Origin: Paludibacteraceae bacterium
GTDB lineage: Bacteria > Bacteroidota > Bacteroidia > Bacteroidales > Paludibacteraceae
NCBI GenBank assembly: GCA_017937025.1
Contig: JAGBEJ010000006.1
Span: 62,001-126,000 of the forward strand
Direction: 5' to 3'
Length of the DNA stretch: 64,000 nucleotides
Shown: piece by piece, positions 8,700-17,503 of the stretch
Layout: each line of letters begins with the position of its first letter
Numbering within the stretch: position 1 is the first letter of the stretch
Made by a program: the position numbers and the translations under genes
Notes under the pieces: model-generated
The model's input: the letters and a program-made list of their open reading frames with translations, nothing else
Told to the model about the DNA's origin: nothing
Databases searched by the model: none

Positions 8700-9413
8700 A
8701 TGAAACCATCAATCAAGATTTTCTTTGTTTTAACCATACTTTTGGTTATATCAGCAGTAGCGCTTGTCGTGTTTAACGTACAGAGTGTGACAACTCCAAT
8801 CCACTTTACCGACGAAAAGGATGCCCGTGAGCAGAAGGTGATCGAGGCTCTCGTGAATATACGTAAGGCAGAGCTGGAGTACAAGAACCAGAAAGGTCAG
8901 TACACAGAAAGTTTTGATACCCTTGTCGCTTTCATTAAGAACGGCAAGATGAAGCAGGTAAAGAAAGAGGGAACTTTGACAGACGAACAGCTCGAGAAGG
9001 GCTTGACAGAGGCTAAGGCGCTCGCTATCGTTAAGAAGGGCAACGCTAAGGAAATCGCAGAGTGGGGACTCCAGGGATTCAGCCGTGACACAGCTTACGT
9101 TGACGTTCTTCCTGCATTGTTCGAAGGCATCTATGACGCTAACACAATAAACAACATCCGTTACATTCCTTTCTCAGACAAGGTGGACGGCAAGAAGAAA
9201 GAGTTCGAGTTGAGAACCGGCGTTCAGGAGAAGAACGGCATCAAACTCCCTCTCTTCGAGGCTAAGGCTTCTTACGAGTCATATCTTGGCGACCTCGACC
9301 ACCAGGAACTCGTAAATCTCAAGGAGATTCAGGAGGAGCTCGGCAGATATGCAGGTCTGATGGTTGGTAATGCCGATGAACCAAACAACAACGCTGGTAA
9401 CTGGGAGATTTAA
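8700..9413 (+). CDS. Hypothetical membrane-anchored periplasmic protein
   Basis: A 237-residue protein with one N-terminal transmembrane helix (residues 7-28, FFVLTILLVISAVALVVFNV) and a long, charged, mostly helical periplasmic part. The segment after the helix (REQKVIEALVNIRKAELEYKNQKGQYTESFDTLVAF is its sense) resembles the N-terminal helix and following loop of pilin-like proteins, with a conserved 'KGQYT..FDTL' feel. There is no prepilin cleavage site, so pseudopilin function is not claimed. It precedes rsmD-ruvC genes and has its own promoter. Confidence 0.75.
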   Translation: MKPSIKIFFVLTILLVISAVALVVFNVQSVTTPIHFTDEKDAREQKVIEALVNIRKAELEYKNQKGQYTESFDTLVAFIKNGKMKQVKKEGTLTDEQLEKGLTEAKALAIVKKGNAKEIAEWGLQGFSRDTAYVDVLPALFEGIYDANTINNIRYIPFSDKVDGKKKEFELRTGVQEKNGIKLPLFEAKASYESYLGDLDHQELVNLKEIQEELGRYAGLMVGNADEPNNNAGNWEI

Positions 9414-9505
9414 TAAAACACAACTGGTAAAACAGTTTTTCATATTCGGAAATCCAGTCGGAGTCTTTTCTCCGGATGGATTTCTTTTTATTTAGGAAAA
9501 GACTA

Positions 9506-10039
9506 ATGAGAATAATAAGCGGAAGCCATAAGGGAAGGAGAATAGAGCCTCCGAAAAACATGACGGCAAGGCCGACAACCGACTTTGCCAAGGAGAGCCT
9601 TTTCAACGTGCTTAACAACATAATGGATTTTGAGGACGCTATGGTGCTTGACCTGTTTTCTGGCACAGGCAGCATATCTTACGAGTTCGCTTCGCGTGGA
9701 GCGGCTTCGGTGGTCTCTGTTGAGCAGAGCAAGCTGCATGCGAATTTCATAAGGAAAATGAAGACCGACCTCAAGTTCGACTCAATGAACATAGTGCAAG
9801 GCGATGTGTTCAAATACATAAACACTTGCTCGTCGAAATTCGACTTGATATTCGCCGACCCGCCTTACGCGCTTCCGACTCTGCCTACGCTCCCTGACCT
9901 TGTGATGGGTCGTGGAATGCTGCGCGAGGGCGGACTGTTTGTGCTGGAGCATTCGTCGGCATACGATTTTTCGGACTCGCCATTCTTCAAAGACCATAGG
10001 CGATACGGAAGTGTGAACTTTACTTTCTTTGGCGTGTAA
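9506..10039 (+). CDS. rsmD: 16S rRNA (guanine-N2)-methyltransferase, RsmD family
   Basis: It methylates G966 of 16S rRNA (E. coli numbering) on the assembled small subunit. The 177-residue product starting MRIISG has the family order: GSHKGRRIEPP, RPTTDFAKESLFNVL, the SAM-binding VLDLFSGTGSISYEFASRGA, and the catalytic DPPYALPTL motif. A start ten codons upstream exists (9476), but the family begins at MRII. The stop codon touches the start of the DUF4286 gene, so translation is probably coupled. Confidence 0.93.
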   Translation: MRIISGSHKGRRIEPPKNMTARPTTDFAKESLFNVLNNIMDFEDAMVLDLFSGTGSISYEFASRGAASVVSVEQSKLHANFIRKMKTDLKFDSMNIVQGDVFKYINTCSSKFDLIFADPPYALPTLPTLPDLVMGRGMLREGGLFVLEHSSAYDFSDSPFFKDHRRYGSVNFTFFGV

Positions 10040-10351
10040 ATGGCGAAATTCATATTCAATACGACATTCTGCATGGAAGACAGCGACACGCAGGTCTTCT
10101 TGTCTTGGCTTAAGGCGGAGTTTCTGCCGGCGCTGACGAGCAACGGCATGGCTTCGGACCCTGTGCTTTCCAAAGTGCTTGCGGCGACAGAACTCGGCGA
10201 GGGACAGTCGTTGTCGCTTCAGTTGAGGATTGCCGACGACGCCAGCCTTGAAAAGTGGCAGAGCGCCGAATGGCCTCGGCTGGAGGCGTCGGTCGTGTCG
10301 AAATTCGGTAGAAGAGTGCTGTTCTTCTCGACGGTAATGGAAATCTTATGA
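10040..10351 (+). CDS. DUF4286 family small protein
   Basis: A 103-residue cytosolic protein of the DUF4286 family (ferredoxin-like alpha/beta fold), which in Bacteroidales regularly sits next to ruvC. It begins directly after the rsmD stop codon and overlaps the ruvC start by four bases (ATGA), so it is inside a tight repair and ribosome-maturation operon. No catalytic residues are known for the family; function unknown. Confidence 0.8.
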   Translation: MAKFIFNTTFCMEDSDTQVFLSWLKAEFLPALTSNGMASDPVLSKVLAATELGEGQSLSLQLRIADDASLEKWQSAEWPRLEASVVSKFGRRVLFFSTVMEIL

Positions 10352-10986
10352 GCGGCGAAGCGAGCAGAATCATAGACGACAGGATAATCCTCGGCATAGA
10401 CCCAGGCTCCAACATAATGGGCTATGCTGTGCTGAGGTGGTGCAAGGGCAGAAAACCAGAACTTGTGACCATGGGAGTCTTTGACCTCAGAAAGTACAAG
10501 GACCACTACCTGACGCTTAAGAAGGTTTTTGAAAAGGTAGTCGGCGTAATAGACGAGTACCATCCGGACGAGATGTGCCTCGAGGCGCCATTCTTCGGCA
10601 AGAACGTTCAGTCCATGCTTAAGCTCGGCAGGGCTCAGGGAGTCGCCATGGCGGCAGGACTGCACCGCGATTTGCCTATAACCGAATACGCCCCGCTGAA
10701 GATAAAGATGGCTATAACCGGCAACGGACAAGCCTCGAAGGAGCAGGTCGCGGATATGCTCAGAAGGATGCTGTCCATACCTCAGGAAAGCATGCCTAAG
10801 TTCCTTGATGCGACTGATGCTCTGGGTGTGGCTATGTGTCATTATTTCCAGATTTCGAAGCCCGTCAGCACACAGAAGGCGTATTCGAGCTGGGAGGATT
10901 TCGCAAGGAAGAATGCGTCGCGAGTGCGTGGAATAGTAAAAGAAAAGAACAAGATAAATAAAAAGGAAGATGATACAGATAGATGA
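10348..10986 (+). CDS. ruvC: Holliday junction resolvase RuvC
   Basis: The endonuclease resolves four-way DNA junctions together with RuvAB. The metal-binding acids are visible: Asp18 in ILGIDPGS, Glu79 in CLEAPFFGKN, and the Asp pair in DATDALGVAMCH near residue 150. At 212 residues it carries a C-terminal lysine-rich extension of about 25 residues compared with the usual length. The last 17 bases overlap the DUF3109 gene, which is unusual but common for this operon type. Confidence 0.96.
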   Translation: MSGEASRIIDDRIILGIDPGSNIMGYAVLRWCKGRKPELVTMGVFDLRKYKDHYLTLKKVFEKVVGVIDEYHPDEMCLEAPFFGKNVQSMLKLGRAQGVAMAAGLHRDLPITEYAPLKIKMAITGNGQASKEQVADMLRRMLSIPQESMPKFLDATDALGVAMCHYFQISKPVSTQKAYSSWEDFARKNASRVRGIVKEKNKINKKEDDTDR

Positions 10987-11569
10987 CAAGATTGTGAGTT
11001 TCGATGTTTTCGAGAAAATGTTTCTTTGCGACCTGGCCCAGTGCAAAGGCATCTGCTGTGTGGAAGGCGATGCCGGAGCTCCGTTGGAGAAGGGTGAGAA
11101 GGAAGAGTTGGAGAAGGCTTACGATGTGATAAAGGACACTTTGCCTGAGGTTTCGAGAAAACTGATAGAGGAGAAAGGCGTCAGCTATGTCGATATCGAA
11201 GGCGACGAAGTCACGCAGATTGTAAACGGCAAGGAATGTGTGTTCTCGTTTGTGGATGAGGACGGAGTGGTGAAGTGCGCTGTGGAAAAGGCGTATCGCG
11301 AAGGCAAGATAAAGTTCAGAAAGCCTATTTCGTGTTATCTGTATCCAGTGAGAGTGGATGTGTACAAGGACTTCGAGGCAGTGAATGTGCACAAGTGGAG
11401 AATATGCAAGTGCGCGTTTGAGTGCGGCGAGAAGGCTAATCTTCCGGTTTACAGATTTCTGAAAGAACCTTTAATCGCGAAGTACGGGCGGGAATGGTAC
11501 GATAAGCTGTGTGTTGCGGCAGTGGAGTTTGAAAAGGCGAAGAAGGAATGGAAGCGTGATATAAAGTAA
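10970..11569 (+). CDS. DUF3109 family cysteine-rich protein
   Basis: A 199-residue protein with eight or more cysteines arranged as CDLAQCKGICC near the N-terminus, CxLYPVR-type in the middle (SCYLYPVRVD) and CKCAFEC later. This is the DUF3109 signature, related to the YkgJ zinc/iron-chelating proteins. A metal-cluster role is inferred; the actual reaction is unknown. It is the last gene of the rsmD-DUF4286-ruvC operon and overlaps ruvC by 17 bases. Confidence 0.85.
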   Translation: MIQIDDKIVSFDVFEKMFLCDLAQCKGICCVEGDAGAPLEKGEKEELEKAYDVIKDTLPEVSRKLIEEKGVSYVDIEGDEVTQIVNGKECVFSFVDEDGVVKCAVEKAYREGKIKFRKPISCYLYPVRVDVYKDFEAVNVHKWRICKCAFECGEKANLPVYRFLKEPLIAKYGREWYDKLCVAAVEFEKAKKEWKRDIK

Positions 11570-11591
11570 AAAGACAGAGGAATATATGTGC

Positions 11592-11627
11592 AAAAAAAAT
11601 GTCAGCCCAACGGCTGACATTTTTTTA
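11592..11627. terminator. Bidirectional terminator
   Basis: A long perfect stem (AATGTCAGCC / GGCTGACATT with CAAC-type loop) is flanked by A8 on one side and T7 on the other. It serves the DUF3109 gene and the convergent glycosyltransferase gene, whose stop codon lies at its edge. Confidence 0.92.
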
Positions 11628-12803
11628 TTTCCATTTGTATATGCGTTTTTTGTGGAATTTGTTTGACAACAGCCCTTTGAGATATATCAACGGCAACAGA
11701 ATGTCGAAGAATATAATCGAAAGATAGAAGTGACGTTCTGCAAGCACAGTTGCCGTGCGGTTCATAATTATCATCTGCGTGATGAGTCTTACGAGCCATA
11801 CGCCGCCAGCGATTATCTTAAGCATGGCAGGTGCCAGGATGATGGTCAGCACAATGGCGAGGTAGAACAGTCCGCGGCTTGCGACTTCGGTGCCGATGAG
11901 AGCCTGCGTCTTGCTCTTGTAGAATGGCGATGTAGAGAGGTGTCTTTCCTTCTGGTAATACCATTCTGAGAACGTTTCCTTAGGTTCCGACACGGTTTTG
12001 CTGTCGCAGTCGGTCTCTACTCTCGTGTTAATGCCGTTGGTGTTGCTGTTGACGAACAAGTCGTCGTCGCCGCTCTGCAAATGCAGAATAGAGGCGAATC
12101 CGCGGTTGTCGAAGAATACTTTGTTCCTGTACGCCATGTTTCTTCCTACGCCCATGTACGGCACTCCGCGTATGGCGAATCCCATGTATTGCAGAGCGAT
12201 GAAGAATGTGTCGTAAGATATAAGGTGTCCGAGAATACCTTTTTTCTTCTCGTATGCGCCGTATCCCAGCACGAAGTCTTTCTTGTCGGTGAAGTTGCGC
12301 ACCATGAGGCTTATCCAGTTCTCGCTCACAGGCTTGCAGTCTGCGTCGGTCAGCAAGATTATCTCGTTGTGAGCGGCTTTTATGCCTATGGTTAATGCCA
12401 GTTTCTTGGAACTCATGACTTTGACGTCTTCTGGCACATAGGTGCTGTAGAGGTTGCTGTATTGTCTTTTCAGATCAACAAGCAGCTGCTCAGTCTCGTC
12501 AGTACTGCCGTCGTTTACTACAATAACCTCGAAGTCATGATACTTCTGGTTGAGTACGGCTGGCAGGAATTCGCGCAGATTCTCGCTTTCGTTCTTTGCG
12601 CAAATTATTACAGAGACGCCAGGTGTGGATTGCAAAAATGGCAACTCAGCCCTTTTCTTCTTTTTTTCCTGTGACAATATTCCTGTGTAGAAATATATGT
12701 AATAGAACATCTGGATGATGAATGCGATGCCGATGACACCGACTATCGCCCAAATGTATCCATCAAGTTCCGCAGGATCAAAATATAAATCTATATTAGG
12801 CAT
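11625..12803 (-). CDS. Membrane glycosyltransferase family 2
   Basis: A 392-residue inner-membrane protein: one N-terminal membrane helix (about residues 14-38), then a GT-A fold (VSVIICAKNESENL, VVNDGSTDET, LLTDADCKP), and a QxxRW-like segment (YQKERHLST). Two or three further membrane helices lie near the C-terminus. The DAD metal-binding motif is intact. Such enzymes transfer sugars from nucleotide donors to envelope or exopolysaccharide acceptors; the acceptor is unknown. It is the last gene of the lysC-lysA operon (14-base gap), a pairing that may be just co-transcription. Confidence 0.88.
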   Translation of the reverse strand: MPNIDLYFDPAELDGYIWAIVGVIGIAFIIQMFYYIYFYTGILSQEKKKKRAELPFLQSTPGVSVIICAKNESENLREFLPAVLNQKYHDFEVIVVNDGSTDETEQLLVDLKRQYSNLYSTYVPEDVKVMSSKKLALTIGIKAAHNEIILLTDADCKPVSENWISLMVRNFTDKKDFVLGYGAYEKKKGILGHLISYDTFFIALQYMGFAIRGVPYMGVGRNMAYRNKVFFDNRGFASILHLQSGDDDLFVNSNTNGINTRVETDCDSKTVSEPKETFSEWYYQKERHLSTSPFYKSKTQALIGTEVASRGLFYLAIVLTIILAPAMLKIIAGGVWLVRLITQMIIMNRTATVLAERHFYLSIIFFDILLPLIYLKGLLSNKFHKKRIYKWK

Positions 12804-12817
12804 GTCTGTTATCTCAT

Positions 12818-13984
12818 TTATATTTTATCAGAAAGGTATCCGACAGGCAGGTCGCGGAGATTGTATCTTGATGCCATGATCTCGCCGTATGCTCCTGCGC
12901 TGCGTAATGCCAGCAGGTCGCCGCGCTTAGTCTCGTTGAGGCTCACCTCCTTCTGGAACACGTCGCTCGACTCGCATATCGGTCCTACGACATCGTAAGT
13001 CTCCTCCTGCTCGTCGCTTGTGATGTTCTCTATGCGGTGGTATGCGTCGTAGAGCGCAGGGCGGATGAGGTCTGTCATGCCGGCGTCGACAATCACGAAC
13101 TTCTTGTTGGTGCCTTGTTTGACGTATGTCACTTTGGTGATGAGGCTGCCGCACTGAGCGACAACGCTTCTTCCTGGCTCACAGTGCAGAGTTTGTCCTT
13201 CACGCAGCTTGAGGTTCTTGCTGAACAGGCGGAAGTATCCTTCGAAGTCAGCCATAGGGAAGTGGTTCGGATGCTCGTAGTTGATGCCGAGTCCGCCGCC
13301 TATGTTTATGTTCTTGAGGGTTATGCCCTGGCTCTCGAACTCGTCTTGCAACTCGTTGATTCTTACACATAAATCCTCGTATGCGCTGAAGTCGGTTATT
13401 TGGCTGCCTATGTGGAAGTGTACTCCGATGAGTTCTAAGTTAGAAGCCTTGGCAATGAAATCAGTAGCGAACTTAATATCGTTCATGCTGAATCCGAACT
13501 TGTTCTCATTCAGTCCGGTAGTGATTTTCTGGTGTGTGTGAGCATCGACGTTAGGGTTGATTCTCAGCGCCACCTTGGCTGTCTTGCCTTTTATTGTGGC
13601 AAGGTCGTTAATCACCTCAAGCTCTGGGACCGACTCCACGTTGAAGCAGAATATGTCATTGTCGAGAGCGAAGTTTATCTCCTTGTCTGTCTTTCCGACT
13701 CCGGCGAAGACTATGTCGCTTGGCTTGAATCCAGCCTCGATGGCAGCCTTTACCTCGTTGCCGCTGACACAATCGGCGCCTAAGCCATAGCTTGAAATGA
13801 GGGCCAGCACATCGTGGTTTGCGTTAGCCTTGATGGCGTAATGCACCTTGTATCCGTATTTGCCGCTTTCCTCTTTTATTGTAGTCAGAGTGTTACGCAG
13901 AAGGTCTGCGTCGTAGTAATAGAAGGGGGTCTCTATGTTTTTAAACTTGCTTACAGGGAATTGCCCTTTTATCGTGTTGCCCAT
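12818..13984 (-). CDS. lysA: Diaminopimelate decarboxylase
   Basis: A PLP enzyme that decarboxylates meso-diaminopimelate to lysine, the last step of lysine biosynthesis. In the 388-residue fold-type III barrel, the Schiff-base lysine is in YAIKANANHDVL, the HIGSQ motif is present, and the phosphate-binding GGGLGINY and the CESSDVF active-site motif near the C-terminus are intact. It follows lysC by 18 bases, so aspartate activation and the final lysine step are made together. Confidence 0.96.
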   Translation of the reverse strand: MGNTIKGQFPVSKFKNIETPFYYYDADLLRNTLTTIKEESGKYGYKVHYAIKANANHDVLALISSYGLGADCVSGNEVKAAIEAGFKPSDIVFAGVGKTDKEINFALDNDIFCFNVESVPELEVINDLATIKGKTAKVALRINPNVDAHTHQKITTGLNENKFGFSMNDIKFATDFIAKASNLELIGVHFHIGSQITDFSAYEDLCVRINELQDEFESQGITLKNINIGGGLGINYEHPNHFPMADFEGYFRLFSKNLKLREGQTLHCEPGRSVVAQCGSLITKVTYVKQGTNKKFVIVDAGMTDLIRPALYDAYHRIENITSDEQEETYDVVGPICESSDVFQKEVSLNETKRGDLLALRSAGAYGEIMASRYNLRDLPVGYLSDKI

Positions 13985-14002
13985 TGTGTCTTTTTTTGTG
14001 TG

Positions 14003-15322
14003 TTAGAAAAGGTCTTTGCTTAAAGCCTTCAGCGCGTTGATCTTGTCCTCGGCTTTCACGAGGAGGGAAACGTTGTAGTTGCTTCCTCCGTAGGAAATCA
14101 TTCTTACAGGAATGTCCTTCAGCGCGTTCACAACCTTAGCCTGGAAGCCAACGTTCTCTTGGCGCATATCGCCCACAACGCAGATTATAACCATGTCTTT
14201 CTCTACCGACACAGTTCCCAGCTTGCGCAGCTCGTCAACGATTTCGTCAAGCTTCTTCGTGTTGTCCACTGTTACAGAAACGCCGACCTCCGAAGTCGTG
14301 ATCATGTCTATCGGAGTCTTGTAGTGCTCGAATATCTCGAAAATCTTGCGCAGGAATCCGAAAGCGAGGAGCATGTGTCCGCTCTTTATCTTTATGGCAG
14401 TGATGCCGTCCTTTGCTGCAACAGCCTTAATCTGGTGCTCGATGAAGTCGGTCGAGATTGTTGTTCCCTTGGCTTTAGGTTCCATTGTGTTGAGCAGTTT
14501 CACTGGCACGTTAGCCTGCTTGGCAGGAAGCACGCAGGTAGGGTGCAGAATCTTGGCTCCGAAGTATGCGAGCTCGGCAGCCTCCTCGAAGTGGAGCGAA
14601 GCCACAGGCTTTGTGTTCTCCACGAAGCGTGGGTCGTTGTTGTGCATGCCGTCGATGTCAGTCCATATCTGTATCTCGTCGGCTTTCAGCACAGCTCCTA
14701 TGATAGAAGCAGTGTAGTCACTGCCGCCTCTCTGCAGGTTGTCAATCTCGTTGTATGAGTTCTTGCAGATGAATCCTTGTGTGATGTATATCTGCTTGCC
14801 CTTGTTGGCGTCGAGAGTCTTTTGGATGTTCTCCTTGATGTATGACATGTCTGGCTCGGCGTTCTTGTCGGTTCTCATGAAGTCGAGAGCGGCGAGAAGC
14901 ACAGAGTTCACGCCTTGCTCCAGCAGGTAGTTGTTGACAAGCGCGGTGCTGATGAGCTCGCCTTGTGCCACGACGATTCTTTCCTCTATTGATGAGAATA
15001 TTCTTGTGGAACTTGCAATCTCGCGCAAAGTGTTGAATCTTTCTGCGATTATAGCCATTCCCTTAGCCTTGAACTCGTCTTTTGTGTAAAGCTCGTTTAC
15101 TGTAGCTTCGTATTTCTTTTCGAGTGCGGCAATCTTGTCTATGGCGCCAGCAGGGTTGCGTTTATACAGATAGTCAGAAATCTCGAGGAGGGAGTTTGTC
15201 GTGCCGCTCATGGCGCTCAAAACTACAATCTTGGTTTCATTGTCTTCTGTGATAAGTCTGCTGACTTCTTTCATTCTCTGCGCAGAACCAACGGATGTTC
15301 CGCCGAATTTTAGTACTTTCAT
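14003..15322 (-). CDS. lysC: Aspartokinase
   Basis: It phosphorylates aspartate, the entry step to lysine, threonine and methionine. The start at 15322 (MKVLKFGGTSVGS) is chosen because the family begins at this motif; the frame opens 15 codons earlier. The 439-residue protein has the kinase domain (FGGTSVGS, RGGSDYTAS) followed by two ACT regulatory domains (from about residue 300), which implies feedback control by amino acids. It is a monofunctional aspartokinase, without fused homoserine dehydrogenase. Confidence 0.96.
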   Translation of the reverse strand: MKVLKFGGTSVGSAQRMKEVSRLITEDNETKIVVLSAMSGTTNSLLEISDYLYKRNPAGAIDKIAALEKKYEATVNELYTKDEFKAKGMAIIAERFNTLREIASSTRIFSSIEERIVVAQGELISTALVNNYLLEQGVNSVLLAALDFMRTDKNAEPDMSYIKENIQKTLDANKGKQIYITQGFICKNSYNEIDNLQRGGSDYTASIIGAVLKADEIQIWTDIDGMHNNDPRFVENTKPVASLHFEEAAELAYFGAKILHPTCVLPAKQANVPVKLLNTMEPKAKGTTISTDFIEHQIKAVAAKDGITAIKIKSGHMLLAFGFLRKIFEIFEHYKTPIDMITTSEVGVSVTVDNTKKLDEIVDELRKLGTVSVEKDMVIICVVGDMRQENVGFQAKVVNALKDIPVRMISYGGSNYNVSLLVKAEDKINALKALSKDLF

Positions 15323-15371
15323 CGTATTATCTTGTTTTTTTAGTTTATGCTTGTCTTTAAATAACAATCTG

Positions 15372-15379
15372 CAAAGATA
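15372..15379 (-). promoter_or_regulatory. Putative -7 box of the lysC operon
   Basis: The minus strand reads TATCTTTG 50 bases before the lysC start codon, a full -7 consensus match. No clear TTTG is seen at -33. Confidence 0.45.
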
Positions 15380-15518
15380 ATTATATTAATGTTTCTATGT
15401 GGGTGTGATTTTCCTATTTTTTAGAATAAAAGCGACAAAATATGCTTGTCGATTTTTTTTCTATGTCAGATTGACGGCGTTAAGAATGTAATGCGAACGA
15501 TTTGTGAGAATTGGCTTG

Positions 15519-15548
15519 TTGGTTTTTGCCCTCTTTTTTATATATTTG
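15519..15548 (+). promoter_or_regulatory. Putative promoter of yebC
   Basis: TATATTTG (15541-15548) with TTG at 15519-15521 and a 19-base spacer fits the Bacteroidetes promoter. The start codon is 69 bases downstream. Confidence 0.5.
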
Positions 15549-15616
15549 CCAATTCTAAAACAGATAAAGCCGCGAAGGCATAAAAACTAATAATCAATAA
15601 ACAAAAACAATAAGCA

Positions 15617-16345
15617 ATGGGAAGAGCGTTCGAATATCGCAAAGCAAGAAAAATGAAGCGTTGGGGTAATATGGCCCGTACATTTACAAAACTTGGTAAG
15701 GAAATCACAATCGCTGTTAAGAACGGCGGTCCTGACCCTGACGGAAACCCAAGACTTCGTGCTTTGATGCAGAATGCTAAGGCGGCTGCCATGCCAAAGG
15801 AGAACGTGGAGCGCGCAATCAAGAAGGCGACAGATAAGGACACTTCTGATTACAAGGAAATGGTGTATGAAGGATACGCTCCTCACGGAATAGCAATCGT
15901 AGTGGAGACTGCGACAGACAACACAACAAGAACAGTGGCTAATGTCCGCTCATACTTCAATAAGTGCGGCGGCAACCTTGGAACAACAGGTTCGCTGTCT
16001 TTCCTTTTCGACCACAAGTCAGTGTTCAAAATCAAGGCTAAGGACGGTGCCGACATGGAGTCTTTGGAGCTTGAGCTTATGGATTTCGACGCAGAGATAG
16101 ACGCCGACGAGGAGTCAATCGTAATCTACGGTCCGTTCGAGGCATTCAACAACATCCAGAAGTATCTGGAAGACAACGGATATGAAATCGAGTCTTCTGA
16201 GTTCGAGCGCATACCTAATGACACAAAGGAACTCACAGCTGAGGAGCGCGCAGACGTCGAGAAACTTATCGACAAGCTTGAGGAGGACGAGGATGTGCAG
16301 AACGTTTTCCACAACATGAAGGAAGACGACGAGGCTGAGGCATAA
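15617..16345 (+). CDS. yebC: YebC/PmpR family protein
   Basis: A 242-residue member of the YebC family, known as a DNA-binding regulator and, for some members, a translation factor that helps ribosomes at proline-rich stretches. The N-terminal motif GRAFEYRKARKMKRWGNMAR, NPRLRALMQNAKAAAMPKEN and YEGYAPHGIAIVVE are conserved; the acidic C-terminus (EEDEDVQNVF..MKEDDEAEA) is typical. It has its own promoter and is followed after 36 bases by an exported protein gene. Confidence 0.93.
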   Translation: MGRAFEYRKARKMKRWGNMARTFTKLGKEITIAVKNGGPDPDGNPRLRALMQNAKAAAMPKENVERAIKKATDKDTSDYKEMVYEGYAPHGIAIVVETATDNTTRTVANVRSYFNKCGGNLGTTGSLSFLFDHKSVFKIKAKDGADMESLELELMDFDAEIDADEESIVIYGPFEAFNNIQKYLEDNGYEIESSEFERIPNDTKELTAEERADVEKLIDKLEEDEDVQNVFHNMKEDDEAEA

Positions 16346-16381
16346 AATTGTATTAACCTTAAATTTAAAACATAAACTTTG

Positions 16382-17419
16382 ATGAAGAAACTTGTAGTAT
16401 TATTGCTTGCATTTGTGTCGGTAGTGGCATATGCAAAGAAGAAGGATGCAAACGAAGGTTTGCCTGAGTCTCTTCCAATGAAGCCAATTTCGGACTCGGC
16501 TAAATACGAGCCTGTGAACCCAACTTTGCTGAAACAGACATTGGCAGTGCCATCGACAGCCGAGAGACCTAAAATTTCTACAGCGTCGGCACAGGATATA
16601 AACGACAAGCTGGCTTCTGCTATAACAGATTCCATCCTGAGGGCCAAGAAGATAAAGGTTAGTCCAGACTTGGTTAAGGCAGAGAAGGAGATTAAGGGCA
16701 TGTTTGACAGACTGCTGACCAACGACACTCATTCGCAGGAGAGAGTTGAAATGAACGATTCTATCCTCAACAAGATGAGAGATGCGCTGAGACTGCAAGG
16801 CTCATTCTTCTATCCATTCGAGTCGCTCAAGAACATCGGACGTATCTATTCCGACGACTACAACCTCAGAGTGTACACATGGGCGATTGAACTTGAGGAC
16901 TATAACTACAAGTTCTACGGACTGGTGCAGAACTTAGAGAATGACCGTGTCTATGTGCTTGAGCAGAACAGCCCGGTTTACATCCCAAGAGAGAACCAGC
17001 AGATATTGCCTCGCAGATGGTACGGCGCTCTTTATTACAAGATTATAAACATAGTGAAGGGCGATGAGCCACAGTACGTTGTGCTTGGATGGAGCCAGCC
17101 TAATCCTAATATGAAGATGAAGGTCATCGATGTGCTGAACTTCTCGAACGACAGACTGATGCTCGGCGGCGACGATACATTCAAGAGCTACAGAGGAAAG
17201 GTGGCGAGAGTCGTGTTCACATATTGCGCCGACCTCGGCATGACACTCAACTACGACGAGAAGAAGAAGAGATTCATCTTCGACCACGTGACTCCGCTTG
17301 TTGACTCAAATAACAACCCAACAGGATGCAACGGACCAGACATGTCATACGACCAGTTGAAGAAGAAGGGCAAGAAGTTCGTTCTGAAGAAAGATGTTGA
17401 GATGAACAACGCTGAATAG
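16382..17419 (+). CDS. Exported hypothetical protein
   Basis: A 345-residue protein with an N-terminal signal peptide (KKLVVLLLAFVSVVAYA, cleavage about residue 18). The mature part is a mixed alpha/beta region with a C-terminal half rich in beta strands (DRVYVLEQNSPVYIPREN, YVVLGWSQPNPNMKMKVIDVL). I recognise it as a type conserved in Bacteroidales but know no function. The ATG at 16382 is used; TTG at 16379 is in frame. It ends in a strong terminator, and could be read from the yebC promoter. Confidence 0.8.
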   Translation: MKKLVVLLLAFVSVVAYAKKKDANEGLPESLPMKPISDSAKYEPVNPTLLKQTLAVPSTAERPKISTASAQDINDKLASAITDSILRAKKIKVSPDLVKAEKEIKGMFDRLLTNDTHSQERVEMNDSILNKMRDALRLQGSFFYPFESLKNIGRIYSDDYNLRVYTWAIELEDYNYKFYGLVQNLENDRVYVLEQNSPVYIPRENQQILPRRWYGALYYKIINIVKGDEPQYVVLGWSQPNPNMKMKVIDVLNFSNDRLMLGGDDTFKSYRGKVARVVFTYCADLGMTLNYDEKKKRFIFDHVTPLVDSNNNPTGCNGPDMSYDQLKKKGKKFVLKKDVEMNNAE

Positions 17420-17449
17420 TAGCATTAAAATAATGTGATATAGTTTTTG

Positions 17450-17488
17450 AGAAAGTTGATGCTTCTTGTGGCGTCAACTTTCTTTATT
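17450..17488 (+). terminator. Terminator after the 16382 gene
   Basis: GAAAGTTGATGC pairs with GCGTCAACTTTC around an 8-base loop and is followed by TTTATTTA, 30 bases after the stop codon. Confidence 0.8.
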
Positions 17489-17503
17489 TAAAGGATTGAT
17501 ACT

